A stretch of 64,000 nucleotides of DNA from Amylibacter sp. IMCC11727 (lineage in GTDB: Bacteria; Pseudomonadota; Alphaproteobacteria; Rhodobacterales; Rhodobacteraceae), in contig NZ_CP122960.1 of NCBI RefSeq assembly GCF_029854195.1, positions 62,001 through 126,000 on the forward strand, written 5' to 3'. Positions within the stretch are counted from its first letter, which is position 1, and every line of letters begins with the position of its first letter. Shown in pieces: positions 23,935-33,107 of the stretch. The translations under genes and the position numbers were made by a program. The notes under the pieces were generated by a model. The model did not search any database, had not been told where the DNA came from, and saw only the letters and a list, made by a program, of their open reading frames with translations.

Positions 23935-24689
23935 CGCGCGGCCAAAGTCAGTTCGATACGGCGGTTTTTGGCAAGGGATGCTGGGCTCTCACCAGTGGTT
24001 AACGGTTGATATTCACCATACCCGTTTGCGGACATGTTCTGCGGTTGCAGATCGGTCGAATTGACCAAGAACCGCACCACAGAGAGTGCGCGTGCCTGTG
24101 AAAGCTCCCAATTGTCTTTGTATTTGCCGGCGCCACTGATCGGTTGATTGTCCGTATGGCCGTCAACGCGCAGCACCCAATCCACATCTTCAGGGAGTTC
24201 GGCAATGACGTCTTGCAAGACTGGAACGACCTTTAACAAAATGTCCTTACCGCTTTGTTGAAGTGTGGCAGACCCTTGGGCAAACAGTTCAGCCGAAGAG
24301 AACACCAAACGGTCAAAGATGGGGTGATCTGGTGCAGCACCGCTCAGCTGATCGCGGAGTTTTTCGTTGAGCGACGCGTTCAAGGCCGCCATTGAAACCG
24401 CATTCTTTTCAGATCGGGCGCGGTGCATCTTTTTCAGCTCTGTCTCGGTCTCCTGAAACTTGGCTTGCACGATTTCGAGCGTATTTTCAGCCGCTTCGAT
24501 TGATTTTTTGGTGGTGTCGAGCTTGCCTTCCGCGACCGCGACATCCCGTGTTACCACTTTCAACGCTTCGGCTTTCTCGGCGGCCTGGCGTTCCGCAACG
24601 CGCAATCGGGTTTGCGCCGTTTCATTTTCCTGCTGCGCCTTTTGCATCTTGGTCAGATGGGCTTCGACTTGCTTTTCAATTTCACGCAA
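23931..24689 (-). CDS. OmpA/MotB C-terminal part of a frameshifted coiled-coil protein
   Basis: About 252 residues from a TTG at 24689; no ATG or ribosome-binding site fits. The first 110 residues are coiled coil (VAERQAAEKAEALKVV and following). The C-terminal 130 residues are an OmpA-like peptidoglycan-binding domain: VDWVLRVDGHTDNQPISG, WELSQARALSVVRFLV, MSANGYGEYQP, NRRIELTL. In-frame coding continues upstream of the TTG to the stop of the next gene, where one base separates the frames. It is most likely the C-terminal half of the protein encoded at 24739-25623. It would anchor the envelope to peptidoglycan. Confidence 0.8.
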   Translation of the reverse strand: MREIEKQVEAHLTKMQKAQQENETAQTRLRVAERQAAEKAEALKVVTRDVAVAEGKLDTTKKSIEAAENTLEIVQAKFQETETELKKMHRARSEKNAVSMAALNASLNEKLRDQLSGAAPDHPIFDRLVFSSAELFAQGSATLQQSGKDILLKVVPVLQDVIAELPEDVDWVLRVDGHTDNQPISGAGKYKDNWELSQARALSVVRFLVNSTDLQPQNMSANGYGEYQPLTTGESPASLAKNRRIELTLAAR

Positions 24690-24738
24690 CGCGGCCTTTG
24701 CTTCGGTTTCGCGTGAGTTGGCTGTGGCAAATGCTTTT

Positions 24739-25623
24739 TTAAAATTTTTCTTCTTCGCGTTTCAGGGCATCAAGACGCAATTCGGCCAATTCGACGGCCT
24801 GTTGAGCTGCCTTGGCAGATCGTTCCATATTTACGGCTTGGGATTCCGCATCTTTGAAAAAGTTGTTTTCAAGGTTGGTTAACGCAGGTCCATCAGCCTC
24901 TGACATGACGTCTTGGTTTTCTGTGACAGCCTGTTTTGCGGCATCGGCGGCAGACACAAGCAAACGTGAAGCGTTTGCCGCAGCTTCGGCGGCAGAAACG
25001 GCGCGGCGCAGCTCTGCAACGGTTGCTTCAATGCGGTTTTGCTCGGCTTTGGCCTGCTCAAATTCTCGCTGAGCAGCGGCGGCAGCTTCTGATGCTTCGC
25101 TCGCGATCAATTGCGCATCTTCGAATGCTTCTTGGGGGGTGTTATCTTCGAGCTCGCTGATCTGCTTGGCAACTTCCGCAAGCTCTTGTTTTGCAGTTTC
25201 AACAGCCTCATTCGCAACCGTGAGCGCGTTTTCGGACTTCACCACTTTTTGTTTTGCAGCTTCGATCTGCTTTTCGGTATCGACTACACTGGCAACTAGT
25301 GTGCGTTTGTTCTGAAACTCAGCTTCCAGAAGTGCGCGGGTATCAACCCAGCTTTTTTCCAGTTTCTTATAGGGTGAAACACCGTCAGACGCTTTTGACT
25401 CCGCTTCGATTACGGCCAGTTTTTCATCTGCATCCGATGATCCACGGAACCAATTATTGATGACACTTGCCATGCCAACAATTGCCAAAAACACGATAAC
25501 GCCGAAAATACCTGCGCGGATCAATCCAGAAGACGGCTTATCGGAATGCTCTTCATTCTGATCTGCGTCATAGTCAAAACCTTCTTCGATTTGACCGTGC
25601 TGTTGTTCGTATTCGTTACTCAC
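24739..25623 (-). CDS. N-terminal membrane/coiled-coil part of the same frameshifted protein
   Basis: 294 residues ending at TAA 24739-24741. A charged cytoplasmic N-terminus of about 35 residues is followed by a membrane helix (GIFGVIVFLAIVGMASVI) and a long Ala/Glu/Lys coiled coil. The coiled coil breaks off at KREEEKF-stop; moving +1 at TTT-TAA continues it as NFKKAFATANS into the OmpA-domain frame. The joined protein of about 560 residues would have the plan membrane anchor, coiled coil, OmpA domain. Either one base was gained in the A5/T4 run (true mutation or sequencing error) or a +1 shift occurs. Confidence 0.8.
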   Translation of the reverse strand: MSNEYEQQHGQIEEGFDYDADQNEEHSDKPSSGLIRAGIFGVIVFLAIVGMASVINNWFRGSSDADEKLAVIEAESKASDGVSPYKKLEKSWVDTRALLEAEFQNKRTLVASVVDTEKQIEAAKQKVVKSENALTVANEAVETAKQELAEVAKQISELEDNTPQEAFEDAQLIASEASEAAAAAQREFEQAKAEQNRIEATVAELRRAVSAAEAAANASRLLVSAADAAKQAVTENQDVMSEADGPALTNLENNFFKDAESQAVNMERSAKAAQQAVELAELRLDALKREEEKF

Positions 25624-25892
25624 AACTCATAGACTCCGCTTTCCAACCCCTAACAAGGCAATCATTGCGCATATTTGGAAAGCAGGTTTCAAACTTCATC
25701 GTCCGTTTCGCACGCACACAGAAGTGATTTGAAAAATACCGCCTGATATCCGCCTGTAGTTTGCCTTTGGTATTTTAGCGATCTATTGCCGCTATTTGAT
25801 GTTTGGAAAGATAAGCACGTTTAACCCACGCGTCAACGCGCCACAAAGCGTGGATTAGAACGGATCGGTTGCCTGTGGCACGGAAGACTCGG

Positions 25893-27116
25893 TTATTTGG
25901 AGCGTTTATCCCGCGCCGCCAGCAATTTGAGCCGCAATGCGTTGATTTTGATAAAGCCAGCTGCATCCGCCTGATCGTATGCGCCTGCGTCATCTTCAAA
26001 TGTGACGTGCTGTTCAGAATACAACGTGTCATCGGACCAGCGCGCAACGGTTTGAACAGAGCCTTTGTAAAGCTTCACCTTCACCACACCGTTCACATGA
26101 GTTTGGGAATGATCGATCATCGCTTGCAGCATTTCGCGTTCAGGGCTGAACCAATAACCATTGTAGATCAGCTCAGCATATCGTGGCATCAGTTCGTCTT
26201 TCAGGTGCGCCGCGCCGCGATCCAGCGTGATGGATTCAATGCCACGGTGCGCTTCGAGCATGATAGTTCCGCCTGGTGTTTCGTACACACCGCGTGATTT
26301 CATACCCACATAACGACCTTCGACCAGATCAAGACGACCAACGCCGTGTTTACCGCCTAGCGCGTTCAACTCTGTCAGCATTTCCGCAGGAGATTTTGCA
26401 ACACCGTTCAATGCAACGGGATCACCTTTTTTGTAGGTGATTTCTACGAATTCTGGCTCGTTTGGCGCGTCTTCTGGGTTCACCGTGCGTTGATACACGT
26501 AATCGGGTGCTTCGACGGCTGGATCCTCCAATACTTTACCCTCGGACGAGGTGTGCAACAGATTCGCATCCACAGAAAACGGTGCTTCGCCACGTTTGTC
26601 TTTGGCGATGGGGATCTGGTTTTCTTCGGCAAAGGCCAAAAGTTTTGTGCGGCTTTGCAAATCCCATTCCCGCCATGGGGCAATCACTTTGATGTCTGGG
26701 TTCAGCGCATAGGCAGACAATTCAAACCGAACCTGATCGTTGCCCTTGCCCGTTGCCCCATGAGACACCGCATCCGCATTTGTTTCTGCCGCGATTTCCA
26801 CCAAACGCTTTGAAATCAACGGCCGCGCGATGGATGTGCCCAAAAGATACAAGCCTTCATACACCGCATTGGCACGGAACATTGGGAACACAAAGTCACG
26901 AACAAATTCTTCGCGCACGTCTTCGATAAAGATATTTTCTGACTTGATGCCCAACATCTCTGCTTTTTTGCGCGCTGGTTCCAATTCTTCACCTTGGCCC
27001 AGATCCGCAGTAAACGTTACCACTTCGCAACCGTATTCCGTTTGCAGCCATTTCAGGATGATGGATGTGTCCAAACCACCTGAATACGCGAGAACTACTT
27101 TTTTGGGCGCGGCCAT
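25893..27116 (-). CDS. argG: Argininosuccinate synthase
   Basis: 407 residues from the ATG at 27116; an extension to 27356 overlaps the next gene's upstream region and lacks conservation. It joins citrulline and aspartate with ATP in arginine synthesis. The N-terminal ATP pyrophosphatase loop VVLAYSGGLDTSIILKWL is present, with SHGATGKGNDQVRFE and GLYLLGTSIARPLI. Full length. Stands alone, divergent from the alpha/beta hydrolase. Confidence 0.98.
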   Translation of the reverse strand: MAAPKKVVLAYSGGLDTSIILKWLQTEYGCEVVTFTADLGQGEELEPARKKAEMLGIKSENIFIEDVREEFVRDFVFPMFRANAVYEGLYLLGTSIARPLISKRLVEIAAETNADAVSHGATGKGNDQVRFELSAYALNPDIKVIAPWREWDLQSRTKLLAFAEENQIPIAKDKRGEAPFSVDANLLHTSSEGKVLEDPAVEAPDYVYQRTVNPEDAPNEPEFVEITYKKGDPVALNGVAKSPAEMLTELNALGGKHGVGRLDLVEGRYVGMKSRGVYETPGGTIMLEAHRGIESITLDRGAAHLKDELMPRYAELIYNGYWFSPEREMLQAMIDHSQTHVNGVVKVKLYKGSVQTVARWSDDTLYSEQHVTFEDDAGAYDQADAAGFIKINALRLKLLAARDKRSK

Positions 27117-27239
27117 AGCGAAAATCTCCATTAGAGTGTGGGTTGTCGGGCGTGTATTGCGTTTTTTGATGCGCGACAAGTGGCCATTGTTTCGCGCCCG
27201 TGGCAGATATGAGATTCGAGCACGGGAAAAGAGGGTCCG

Positions 27240-28016
27240 ATGAGCAAGCATCCGTTGTTGAATATGGCGTCCTATGGCGCGGAAACTGGCACACCGTTGG
27301 TGCTGGTGCATGGGCTGTTTGGATCTGGGCGCAATTGGCGGGCAATTGGGCGGCATTTGTCACGGGATCGCTGGGTCGTGACGGTAGATTTGCGCAATCA
27401 CGGGCACAGCTTTTGGGATGCTGATAACAGCTATCAAGCATTGGCCGATGATCTGGCGCGTGTGATTGATCACCTTGGCGGCAGGGCAGATGTGATGGGC
27501 CATTCAATGGGTGGTAAGGCCGCCATGGTACTGGCAGTGCAAAATCCAGATAAGGTTGCACGCTTGATCGTGGCGGATATAGCGCCCGTGGGATATGCCC
27601 ACAGCCAAAACGACAGTATCGCGGCGATGCAATCCTTGGACCTGTCCAAACACGATCGCAGATCGACAGCGCAAGACGCTTTAGAAACCGCAACCAATGA
27701 TCCAGCATTGGCGGGTTTTTTTGCTCAAAGCCTGGAGTTGGAAGATGGTGAATTGCGCTGGCTTTTGAATCTAGACGCCTTGAAATCCAATATGAATGCC
27801 GTGATTGGGTTTCCCACGCTGGACGGTTCATTTTCAAAAGATACGCTGTTCATTCGGGGCGGCGCATCTGATTATGTCGGGACTGAAAGCCGAGAAGAGG
27901 TTTTGCGGCTGTTTCCACACGCAACCTTGAAAACAATCACAGGGGCTGGCCACTGGCTTCATGCCGATAAACCGCGCGAATTTATGAAAATTTTAGGTGA
28001 ATATTTGGCGAGATAG
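27240..28016 (+). CDS. Alpha/beta-fold hydrolase (YbfF-like esterase)
   Basis: 258 residues. It shows the oxyanion-hole HGLFGSGRNWRAIG, the nucleophile elbow GHSMGGKAAMVLA, and the late GAGHWLHADKP containing the catalytic His. The arrangement fits the YbfF/acyl-CoA esterase branch. The natural substrate is unknown. The 3' end is convergent with the Hpt gene 9 bases away. Confidence 0.88.
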   Translation: MSKHPLLNMASYGAETGTPLVLVHGLFGSGRNWRAIGRHLSRDRWVVTVDLRNHGHSFWDADNSYQALADDLARVIDHLGGRADVMGHSMGGKAAMVLAVQNPDKVARLIVADIAPVGYAHSQNDSIAAMQSLDLSKHDRRSTAQDALETATNDPALAGFFAQSLELEDGELRWLLNLDALKSNMNAVIGFPTLDGSFSKDTLFIRGGASDYVGTESREEVLRLFPHATLKTITGAGHWLHADKPREFMKILGEYLAR

Positions 28017-28025
28017 TTTCCAAAA

Positions 28026-28370
28026 TCAGAGCTGGACCGAGCAGTGATCGGACACATTGGCAAGGAATTGTTCTTTTGACGCCAAATACAATTCTTCGAC
28101 TTCGGTAGATAGTATAGAGCCTGTTTCCCCAGAATGCGCGAGCGCCTCTCTTTCTGAACAAAACTCTCCAAACCGCTGAAATCCAAGGTTAAATGCACTG
28201 CCTTTCAGGAAATGTAGGGCATTTGCGATTTCAGACGGACCTTTTTGCGTGACCGCATCCAATTCTTCAATGGCTTCGTCCACCTCTGCCAAGAACAGTG
28301 TGACGACTTCGGCCAAGTCTTCTGCACCAACGTCTTCTTCTAACTGTTTGATTTGCTGCCAATTTATCAT
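28026..28370 (-). CDS. Hpt (histidine phosphotransfer) domain protein
   Basis: 114 residues from the ATG at 28370; an upstream start at 28427 would add 19. A single Hpt helical bundle with the phospho-accepting His in ALHFLKGSAFNLGF (residue 53). It passes phosphate between a hybrid kinase and a response regulator. It is divergent from, and separated by about 150 bases from, the receiver/SpoIIE gene at 28519, its likely partner. No kinase is nearby. Confidence 0.88.
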   Translation of the reverse strand: MINWQQIKQLEEDVGAEDLAEVVTLFLAEVDEAIEELDAVTQKGPSEIANALHFLKGSAFNLGFQRFGEFCSEREALAHSGETGSILSTEVEELYLASKEQFLANVSDHCSVQL

Positions 28371-28518
28371 TTTCCCATTCACCGTATTGATCCCATCTCC
28401 ATTAGGGTGGGGTAATTCAGCTAACATTTCGTTATGGGAAGCGGCTCAAGCTGCTCAATTTCATTAAAAATTAAATGTTGCAGGCCACTGTCAGGACAGA
28501 ACAATCCGTAGGTGGGCT

Positions 28519-29808
28519 TTGGCACATATAGAAGATTTTCAGAATACAACCTCGCTGTCCGCGTCACGGGCCATTGCGGGGCAGTTGCGTGTGCTTGTGG
28601 TTGACGACAGCAAATTGCAACGGCGGATCGTTTCGCTCAACCTAAAAAAATGGGGTTTTACCGTAATCGAAGCGGCCAGCGGCGTCGAAGCACTCAACAT
28701 CTGTAAATCGCAGGACATTGATTTGGTGATCAGCGATTGGATCATGCCAGAAATGGACGGGTTGGAATTTTGCTGTGAATTTCGAAAACTGGAACGTGAT
28801 CGTTACGGATATTTCATTTTGCTGACGTCCAAAAATGAAACCAATGACGTGGCGCAAGGATTGGACATAGGCGCGGATGATTTTCTGTCCAAACCCGTCA
28901 ATTCAGCCGAATTAAAGGCGCGAATTCGTGCGGGAACTCGGGTGCTCGACATGGAACAGAAAATGATCGACCAGAACGAAACGGTCGCCAGCGCCTTGCA
29001 AGAACTGCAAACCGTTTACGGGGAATTAAAAAAAGATTTGGTGGAGGCTTCGAAACTTCAACACTCTTTGATCCCAACACGCCACCACAGGCTGCCCAAG
29101 GGTGAGGTATCATTGCTGTTTCAATCCAGCTCTCATGTTGGGGGGGATTTGGTTGGGTTTTTTTCCTTTTCAGAAGATCATTTGGGCATTTATTCCATCG
29201 ATGTGTCAGGCCACGGCATTTCATCGGCCCTGCTGACCGCGCGCTTGGCGGGATATTTAAGCCCGCACAACAAAGAACAGAACCTTGCATTTGAACGGTT
29301 TGAAAACGGTGAATTCTTTTTGCGTGAACCTGCCGACATGGCCGAACATTTGAATTTGATGATGGTCGAAGAGATGGAAACTGAACTGTATTTCACTTTG
29401 GCTTATGCTGACGTGAACTTACGGGACGGGTCCGTTAGCATGGTTCAGGCAGGCCATCCGCATCCCGTATTATTCAACGCTAAGGACGGTGTAAAATTCA
29501 TTGGCGATGGTGGCCCGCCCATTGGGCTAATGCCAGATTTGGAATTTGAAACCTTTGAATTTCAGATGAAAGCAGGGGATCGATTGTTTCTCTATTCCGA
29601 TGGCGTGACAGAGTGTCAAAACACCAAGGGGGAGTTGTTGGACGAGGATGGGCTTGACCGTTTTTTGCAAGCCAACGCAACCAGCGATGGCCCAGAATTG
29701 ATCAGCGATTTGGTGTGGGAACTGACCTCTTTTGCTGAACAGCGCCCTTTTGATGATGATGTGTCCGGCATACTGTTTGATTTCCATCCAGAGGGTAAAA
29801 AACCTTGA
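28519..29808 (+). CDS. Response regulator with SpoIIE/PP2C phosphatase output
   Basis: 429 residues from a TTG at 28519, with GGTGGG just upstream. The receiver domain spans residues 24-140 (acceptor Asp 73 in ISDWIMPEMDG, conserved Lys in FLSKPVN). A linker coiled coil is followed by a PP2C-like SpoIIE domain (HVGGDLVGFFSF, DVSGHGISSALLTARL, DRLFLYSDGVTECQN, DDDVSGILF). The plan matches RsbU/RssB-like phosphatases that dephosphorylate anti-anti-sigma factors. Phosphorylation via the adjacent Hpt is inferred. Confidence 0.93.
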   Translation: MAHIEDFQNTTSLSASRAIAGQLRVLVVDDSKLQRRIVSLNLKKWGFTVIEAASGVEALNICKSQDIDLVISDWIMPEMDGLEFCCEFRKLERDRYGYFILLTSKNETNDVAQGLDIGADDFLSKPVNSAELKARIRAGTRVLDMEQKMIDQNETVASALQELQTVYGELKKDLVEASKLQHSLIPTRHHRLPKGEVSLLFQSSSHVGGDLVGFFSFSEDHLGIYSIDVSGHGISSALLTARLAGYLSPHNKEQNLAFERFENGEFFLREPADMAEHLNLMMVEEMETELYFTLAYADVNLRDGSVSMVQAGHPHPVLFNAKDGVKFIGDGGPPIGLMPDLEFETFEFQMKAGDRLFLYSDGVTECQNTKGELLDEDGLDRFLQANATSDGPELISDLVWELTSFAEQRPFDDDVSGILFDFHPEGKKP

Positions 29809-29809
29809 A

Positions 29810-30289
29810 TTAGGGTCCAACCCATTGCCGTAAGAAATGGCGATCCCCTCTGTTCGATAACATGTTGAGCGCCGATGTCGGATCCATCCAAACAACCGAA
29901 TGCTCTGGCTCCAACGGCTCTGATTTCTTGAGCGTTGGTGTGCAGGTGTAGATATGGCAAATCTTATGCGCCCAAAGGTCATATTCGGGCATAAACGTGT
30001 ACCGCTGATAGGTCCCAAGACGGCAAACATTGGCGATGTGATATCCCGTTTCTTCGAACACTTCGCGGTGCAACGCACGCACTGGCGTTTCACCGGGATC
30101 AATACCGCCGCCTGGCAATTGCAGTTCTAACTCATCCCCATCTTGCAAGGTCAGCAACAGATCACCACCGCCAGAAATGATGGCATACGCACCGGGACGA
30201 CGCACATATTTTTGCCCTGTTAAGATGGGGTCTCCAAACCGCCGCATCGCCGCATTACTCCGTTCCAGCGCCCATCTCTGGGCTAGCAT
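29810..30289 (-). CDS. NUDIX hydrolase
   Basis: 159 residues from the ATG at 30289; a TTG at 30331 is the alternative. The Nudix box is GGGIDPGETPVRALHREVFEETGYH. Specificity is not readable; the neighbourhood gives no pathway. It ends 2 bases after the convergent SpoIIE gene and is divergent from hslO. Confidence 0.88.
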   Translation of the reverse strand: MLAQRWALERSNAAMRRFGDPILTGQKYVRRPGAYAIISGGGDLLLTLQDGDELELQLPGGGIDPGETPVRALHREVFEETGYHIANVCRLGTYQRYTFMPEYDLWAHKICHIYTCTPTLKKSEPLEPEHSVVWMDPTSALNMLSNRGDRHFLRQWVGP

Positions 30290-30342
30290 TTGCACTTCGG
30301 TCAAAACACCACTATTTCGACAGCTTAACAAGGGTTAGGCGA

Positions 30343-31335
30343 ATGCAATCAGATCAAACAAACAAACGCTGGGATGACACAATCCTTCCGTTCCAATTGG
30401 ATGCCGTGGATGTGCGGGGCCGTGTGGCCCGTTTGGACACTACACTCGACACCATATTGAGCCAACACAATTACCCCCTGACAGTGTCAGCACAGGTGGC
30501 CGAAGCGGCGCTTTTGACGGCGCTGATTGGTCAAACCATCAGTCTGCGTTGGAAACTGTCATTGCAAATTCGGGGCAACGGCCCATTGCGCATTATTGCC
30601 ACCGATTACTTCGCACCAAAATCCGAAGCAGAGCCAGCCCGCATTCGCGCCTATGCCAGCTTTGATGCCGACGCGATTGCCCAAAGCGATCAGGCTGGAT
30701 TCGATTTGATCGGCAAAGGCATGTTCGCCATTCTGATCGACCAAGGCGAAGGCACGACGCCGTATCAAGGAATCACGCCTTTGGCGGGTGGATCACTATC
30801 AAAATGTGCTGAAACCTATTTCGCCCAGTCAGAGCAATTGCCAACCCAGTTCAAAACCATCGCCGCCCAAGAAACGGCACCAGACGGTCAGAACAATTGG
30901 CGGGCTGGCGGCATCATGATTCAGCACATGCCAAAAGCATCCCCTTTGATGGATGATGGCGGCACGGGCGAGGGCGGTTTGCTGCAAGCCCAAGATTTGG
31001 TGTCCGAAGAAGATGCCGAAAACTGGAACCGTGCAACCATTCTGATGGAGTCCGCAGAAGAGATCGAAATGATCGGTCCGCATGTGGGTCAAGAACAGCT
31101 GTTGCGCCGTTTGTTCCACCAAGAAATCCCACGGGTTTTTCCCGCACAACCCATCGAGTTTGGCTGCACTTGCGGCGAAGACAAAGTGCGCAACACCATG
31201 TCGATCTATTCCGCCAAAGACATTGCTAAGATGACGACAGAACAAGGCATGGTCACCGCCGATTGCCAGTTCTGCGGGGCACATTACGAATTAGAGCCGA
31301 GCACGCTGGGCAAAGACGCGCAAAATGACGGGTAA
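30343..31335 (+). CDS. hslO: Redox-regulated chaperone Hsp33
   Basis: 330 residues. A cytoplasmic holdase activated by oxidation. The C-terminal zinc switch is present as CTC in EFGCTCGED and CQFC in ADCQFCGAHYE. The N-terminal part matches the family (VSAQVAEAALLTALIGQTI, GGSLSKCAETYFAQSEQ). It overlaps the next NUDIX gene by 11 bases; hslO, NUDIX, CCA-adding enzyme, LysE and the methyltransferase form one overlapping run. Confidence 0.96.
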   Translation: MQSDQTNKRWDDTILPFQLDAVDVRGRVARLDTTLDTILSQHNYPLTVSAQVAEAALLTALIGQTISLRWKLSLQIRGNGPLRIIATDYFAPKSEAEPARIRAYASFDADAIAQSDQAGFDLIGKGMFAILIDQGEGTTPYQGITPLAGGSLSKCAETYFAQSEQLPTQFKTIAAQETAPDGQNNWRAGGIMIQHMPKASPLMDDGGTGEGGLLQAQDLVSEEDAENWNRATILMESAEEIEMIGPHVGQEQLLRRLFHQEIPRVFPAQPIEFGCTCGEDKVRNTMSIYSAKDIAKMTTEQGMVTADCQFCGAHYELEPSTLGKDAQNDG

Positions 31336-31969
31336 CACCGCGCATCCCCAAAATTCCGTTTCGCTGGACCAAATTAAACGGGCCACGCAAGGCGGGTTTG
31401 GAAATGTGATGTCTTCGGATTTTGATCTGAATGCGGATAAACCGTTGGAACGATCCCGCTATAAACCTGCGGCGGTGATGGTGCCGATTTTAGAACATGC
31501 GACAGGGCTGCGGGTGATTTTAACCCGCCGCGCTGCGCATTTGAAACATCATCCAGGGCAAATTGCCTTTCCAGGCGGCAAGGTGGATGCCACCGATCAA
31601 AGCGTGGAACACGCCGCCTTTCGCGAGGCCGAGGAAGAGATCGGACTGCGCCGTGCGCAATGCGAACAGCTCGGCACTTTGCCGTTGCACCGCACAGTGA
31701 CAGGGTTCGAGGTGCAGCCCATCGTGGCCCGCGTGGATCATGACTTTGCACCGATGTCCGATCCAGGTGAGGTGGAAGAAGTGTTTCACGTCCCCTTGAA
31801 ACATGTGTTGGACCCAGCCAACTATTTCATTGAAGGACGCGTATGGATGGGCAAGCCCCGTCGGTATTACGTCGTGCCATTTGGCCCTTATTACATTTGG
31901 GGTGCCACGGCACGCATGTTGCGCATGTTCGCAGATCGCGTAGAACATTCTCATGAAACTCACCGCTGA
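31325..31969 (+). CDS. CoA pyrophosphatase-like NUDIX hydrolase
   Basis: 214 residues. It has the UPF0035/CoAse motif (LTRRAAHLKHHPGQIAFPGG) just before the Nudix box GGKVDATDQSVEHAAFREAEEEIGL, which marks CoA diphosphatases. It cleaves CoA and related dinucleotides. Overlaps hslO by 11 bases and the CCA-adding enzyme by 17 bases. Confidence 0.92.
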   Translation: MTGNTAHPQNSVSLDQIKRATQGGFGNVMSSDFDLNADKPLERSRYKPAAVMVPILEHATGLRVILTRRAAHLKHHPGQIAFPGGKVDATDQSVEHAAFREAEEEIGLRRAQCEQLGTLPLHRTVTGFEVQPIVARVDHDFAPMSDPGEVEEVFHVPLKHVLDPANYFIEGRVWMGKPRRYYVVPFGPYYIWGATARMLRMFADRVEHSHETHR

Positions 31970-33107
31970 TTGGATATTTACGGACACTGTGCAACGCCTG
32001 TTTGCCGCGTTTGAACAGAGCGGCCATCAGCTATTGTTTGTGGGGGGATGCGTGCGCAACGCGTTGATGGATCGAGCGGTGGCTGATCTGGATATGTCCA
32101 CGTCGGCGACCCCTGATGATGTAATTGGTCTCTGCAAACGAGAGAGGTTAAAGTTTATACCAACAGGGCTCGATCACGGTACAATCACGGTGATGATCGG
32201 CAGGCAATCCTTTGAAATCACCAGCTTTCGCAAAGATGTGGAAACCCACGGCCGCCGTGCAGTCGTTGCGTTTTCCAAAGACATCAACGACGATGCGATG
32301 CGGCGCGATTTCACGATGAATGCACTTTATGCGGATGGTGCAGGACAGATCATTGATCCGCTGAATGGTCTGGACGATCTTCAGGCACGCAAGGTGCGGT
32401 TTATTGCCAATGCGCAGGATCGCATTCGCGAAGATTACCTGCGCATCCTTCGATATTTTCGCTTTCACGCGTGGTATGCGGATCAGGATGAGGGCATGGA
32501 CCCCGAAGCGATGGCGGCCATTGCACAGAATGTGGATGGGCTGAGCCTGATTTCAAAAGAACGGATCGGTGCAGAAATGCGCAAGATTTTGTCAGCGCCC
32601 GATCCATTGCGCACGGTGGCCGCGATGGAGCATTCTGGCGTACTTAATCAAATACTTCCGGGCAGTTCTGCGCGGGGCCTTGGACCATTGACCCATCTGG
32701 AATCCACAGTGTCGAGCGAACCCGATTGGCAGCGACGATTGATCGTTTTAGGTGGTGAGGATCATGCGAAGCACCTGCGGCTGTCGAATGTGGAAACAAA
32801 ACGGATTGCAGCGTTTCACACCGCCAGTGATCGCGGCTTGGGCGCGGCGGCAACGGCCTATTATTTTGGTGCGGAAACCGCGCTTGATGTGGCGCTGATC
32901 ATGGCAGCCAGCCTTGAAACACCCCCTGCACATGGGGTGTTGGATGACATTGCCAAGGGAACACAGGCCCAGTTTCCAGTTCGCGCCAGCGACTTGCCCA
33001 ACACGCTGGTCGGCAAAGACATTGGCGACACGTTGAAACGGCTGGAACAGGCGTGGGTTGCGTCGGGCTTTGCCCTTTCCAAAGACGCGTTGTTGGCAGA
33101 TGTTTAG
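31953..33107 (+). CDS. CCA-adding tRNA nucleotidyltransferase / poly(A) polymerase family
   Basis: 384 residues. Class II nucleotidyltransferase: FVGGCVRNALMDRAVADLDMSTSATPDDV carries the GG and DxD catalytic motifs; FRKDVETHGRRAVVAFSKDINDDAMRRDFTMNALY and RIREDYLRILRYFRF follow. It adds or repairs CCA on tRNA 3' ends. It overlaps both neighbours. Confidence 0.93.
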   Translation: MKLTADWIFTDTVQRLFAAFEQSGHQLLFVGGCVRNALMDRAVADLDMSTSATPDDVIGLCKRERLKFIPTGLDHGTITVMIGRQSFEITSFRKDVETHGRRAVVAFSKDINDDAMRRDFTMNALYADGAGQIIDPLNGLDDLQARKVRFIANAQDRIREDYLRILRYFRFHAWYADQDEGMDPEAMAAIAQNVDGLSLISKERIGAEMRKILSAPDPLRTVAAMEHSGVLNQILPGSSARGLGPLTHLESTVSSEPDWQRRLIVLGGEDHAKHLRLSNVETKRIAAFHTASDRGLGAAATAYYFGAETALDVALIMAASLETPPAHGVLDDIAKGTQAQFPVRASDLPNTLVGKDIGDTLKRLEQAWVASGFALSKDALLADV

